Below, piece after piece: positions 4,910 through 5,320 of a stretch of 5,320 bases of DNA. Within the stretch, counting starts at the first letter, position 1. Each line of letters starts with the position of its first letter. Under the pieces are notes generated by a model. That model searched no databases, was not told the DNA's origin, and worked only from the letters and a program-made list of their open reading frames with translations. The position numbers and the translations under genes are program-made. Origin of the DNA: Methanosarcinales archaeon (GTDB taxonomy: Archaea > Halobacteriota > Syntropharchaeia > Alkanophagales > Methanospirareceae); the NCBI GenBank assembly GCA_025464585.1, contig JAODGL010000202.1, forward strand, positions 1,339 to 6,658. The letters are read 5' to 3'.

Positions 4910-4925
4910 ATCAAAGAAAAATTTA

Positions 4926-4949
4926 GATATAAAAAAGAAGGAAAGGAGG
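4926..4949 (+). promoter_or_regulatory. Candidate promoter and ribosome binding site of the small membrane protein
   Basis: GATATAAAAA at 4926-4935 is a TATA-like box, and AGGAGG at 4944-4949 is a full Shine-Dalgarno sequence 13 bases before the ATG at 4963. The two do not fit together well: transcription from this TATA box would start near 4958 and leave the AGGAGG outside the message. Either a more upstream box is used (for example TTTATCAA near 4907-4914) or the message is nearly leaderless. Confidence 0.4.
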
Positions 4950-4962
4950 CGGAAGAAAAAAA

Positions 4963-5202
4963 ATGGGAGAAGAGAGTAAGAGTGGGGTCACGGTTTTAAA
5001 AGGTAAGTTTTTTAAGGATGGTTTGAGGATATTAGCCTATATATTAATTTTTTATGGATTGATAGGATTGATCCTGGTGAGGCTCGGTTTTTGGAACAGC
5101 CCCCCGATTGATACGTTCTATTTTGCGTTTGCGTTCGGCTTATACCTCGATGTAAGGGTAGAGCTAAGAGAGCTAAGGAAAGAGATGAGAGAGAAGAGAT
5201 AA
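4963..5202 (+). CDS. Small membrane protein of unknown function
   Basis: A 79-residue protein that I do not recognise. It begins with a polar stretch, MGEESKSGVTVLKGKFFKDG, then one clear membrane segment, LAYILIFYGLIGLILVRLGF (about residues 24-43). NSPPIDT forms a loop, and a second, weaker hydrophobic segment follows (FYFAFAFGLYL, about 52-62). The C-terminal tail VRVELRELRKEMREKR is strongly charged and could form a helix or coiled coil. By the positive-inside tendency both ends would be cytoplasmic, with a hairpin in the membrane. The AGGAGG upstream and an ordinary stop support a real gene. It is divergent from the kinase and stands alone; a dispersed repeat begins at its stop codon. 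No function is proposed. Confidence 0.68.
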   Translation: MGEESKSGVTVLKGKFFKDGLRILAYILIFYGLIGLILVRLGFWNSPPIDTFYFAFAFGLYLDVRVELRELRKEMREKR

Positions 5203-5236
5203 TAAATTATTGACACAGATTAACGCAGATTAACAC
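5201..5236 (+). repeat. Second copy of the ACAGATTAAC repeat arm
   Basis: This stretch matches 2270-2305 in 35 of 36 bases, the only change being T for G at 5211. It includes the AT-rich flank AATAAATTAT and the tandem GACACAGATTAACGCAGATT unit. It overlaps the TAA stop of the small membrane protein gene. The sequence continues ACAGATG, a further partial unit. The paired right arm seen in the first copy is not found before the window ends, so this is either a solo arm or a copy whose other arm lies beyond. Confidence 0.8.
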
Positions 5237-5238
5237 AG

Positions 5239-5320
5239 ATGAAAATAAAAGAGAAAAATGAGGAGATTGAGATAAGATACCGGATGGATTTGACCCGAGA
5301 GAGGAGATATACAAGCTAAA
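5239..5320 (+). other. Right-edge region with broken open frames
   Basis: Two frames are of interest. From the ATG at 5239 a 26-residue frame reads MKIKEKNEEIEIRYRMDLTR and stops at 5317-5319. In another frame from 5271 the peptide DKIPDGFDPREEIYKL runs to the edge without a stop and looks more like real protein, but it has no start codon because TGA is at 5268-5270. Joining the first eleven codons of one to the other would need a single-base shift near a run of A. It may be a decayed gene, a sequencing slip or chance; no product can be named. Confidence 0.25.

Noticed and set aside
4879..4914. N-terminal extension of the kinase (MINLSFLKKGLF)
   Set aside because: The added codons are formed by a perfect DNA palindrome, and the family normally starts two residues before the strand leading into the P-loop, as the ATG at 4878 does.
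1..5320. tRNA or rRNA genes
   Set aside because: No TTCGA-type T-loop with matching acceptor stem and no rRNA-like conserved stretch was seen on either strand; the intergenic gaps are too short or AT-rich.

Overview
The window looks like a chromosomal segment of an archaeon, most likely a euryarchaeote of the methanogen or methane-oxidiser type. The clade is an inference from gene content, not proven. The archaeal markers are an Lsm/SmAP protein, an archaea-type HTH regulator with a central Cro/C1 helix-turn-helix, an AK6/Fap7-like nucleotide kinase next to a CDP-alcohol phosphatidyltransferase, purE without purK in view, AGA/AGG-rich arginine codons, and TATA-like boxes at archaeal spacing from start codons. 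By eye the DNA is moderately AT-rich. Nothing resembles a phage, plasmid or CRISPR locus.

Layout. At the left edge a minus-strand gene enters with only its first 25 codons visible (amidohydrolase/dihydroorotase-type). It is divergent from a plus-strand run: lsm (199-423), proC (437-1276) and an HTH regulator (1280-2248). The last three are spaced 13 and 3 bases apart and probably form one transcript. A 201-base gap follows, mostly filled by an inverted-repeat element (about 2270-2410) built on an ACAGATTAAC-type sequence with a small GC hairpin inside. Next come purE (2450-2839), a PIN-domain protein (2871-3347) and a 70-residue protein that overlaps it (3323-3535). The last two resemble a toxin-antitoxin pair with the toxin gene first.

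The plus-strand run then meets, tail to tail, a minus-strand pair: the nucleotide kinase (4321-4878) followed by the phosphatidyltransferase (3608-4270). A divergent intergenic region with a perfect 12-bp palindrome (4883-4909) separates the kinase from a small predicted membrane protein (4963-5202). A second copy of the left arm of the repeat, 35 of 36 bases identical, begins at that gene's stop codon. The last 80 bases hold only fragments of open frame.

Functionally these are mostly housekeeping genes: RNA metabolism, proline and purine synthesis, nucleotide kinase/ribosome maturation and lipid head-group synthesis. The parts that deserve a second look are the reverse-order PIN pair, the dispersed repeat, the palindrome at the kinase promoter, and the apparent duplicated flanking domains of the HTH regulator. 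I do not see clear evidence of a wholly new multi-gene system.
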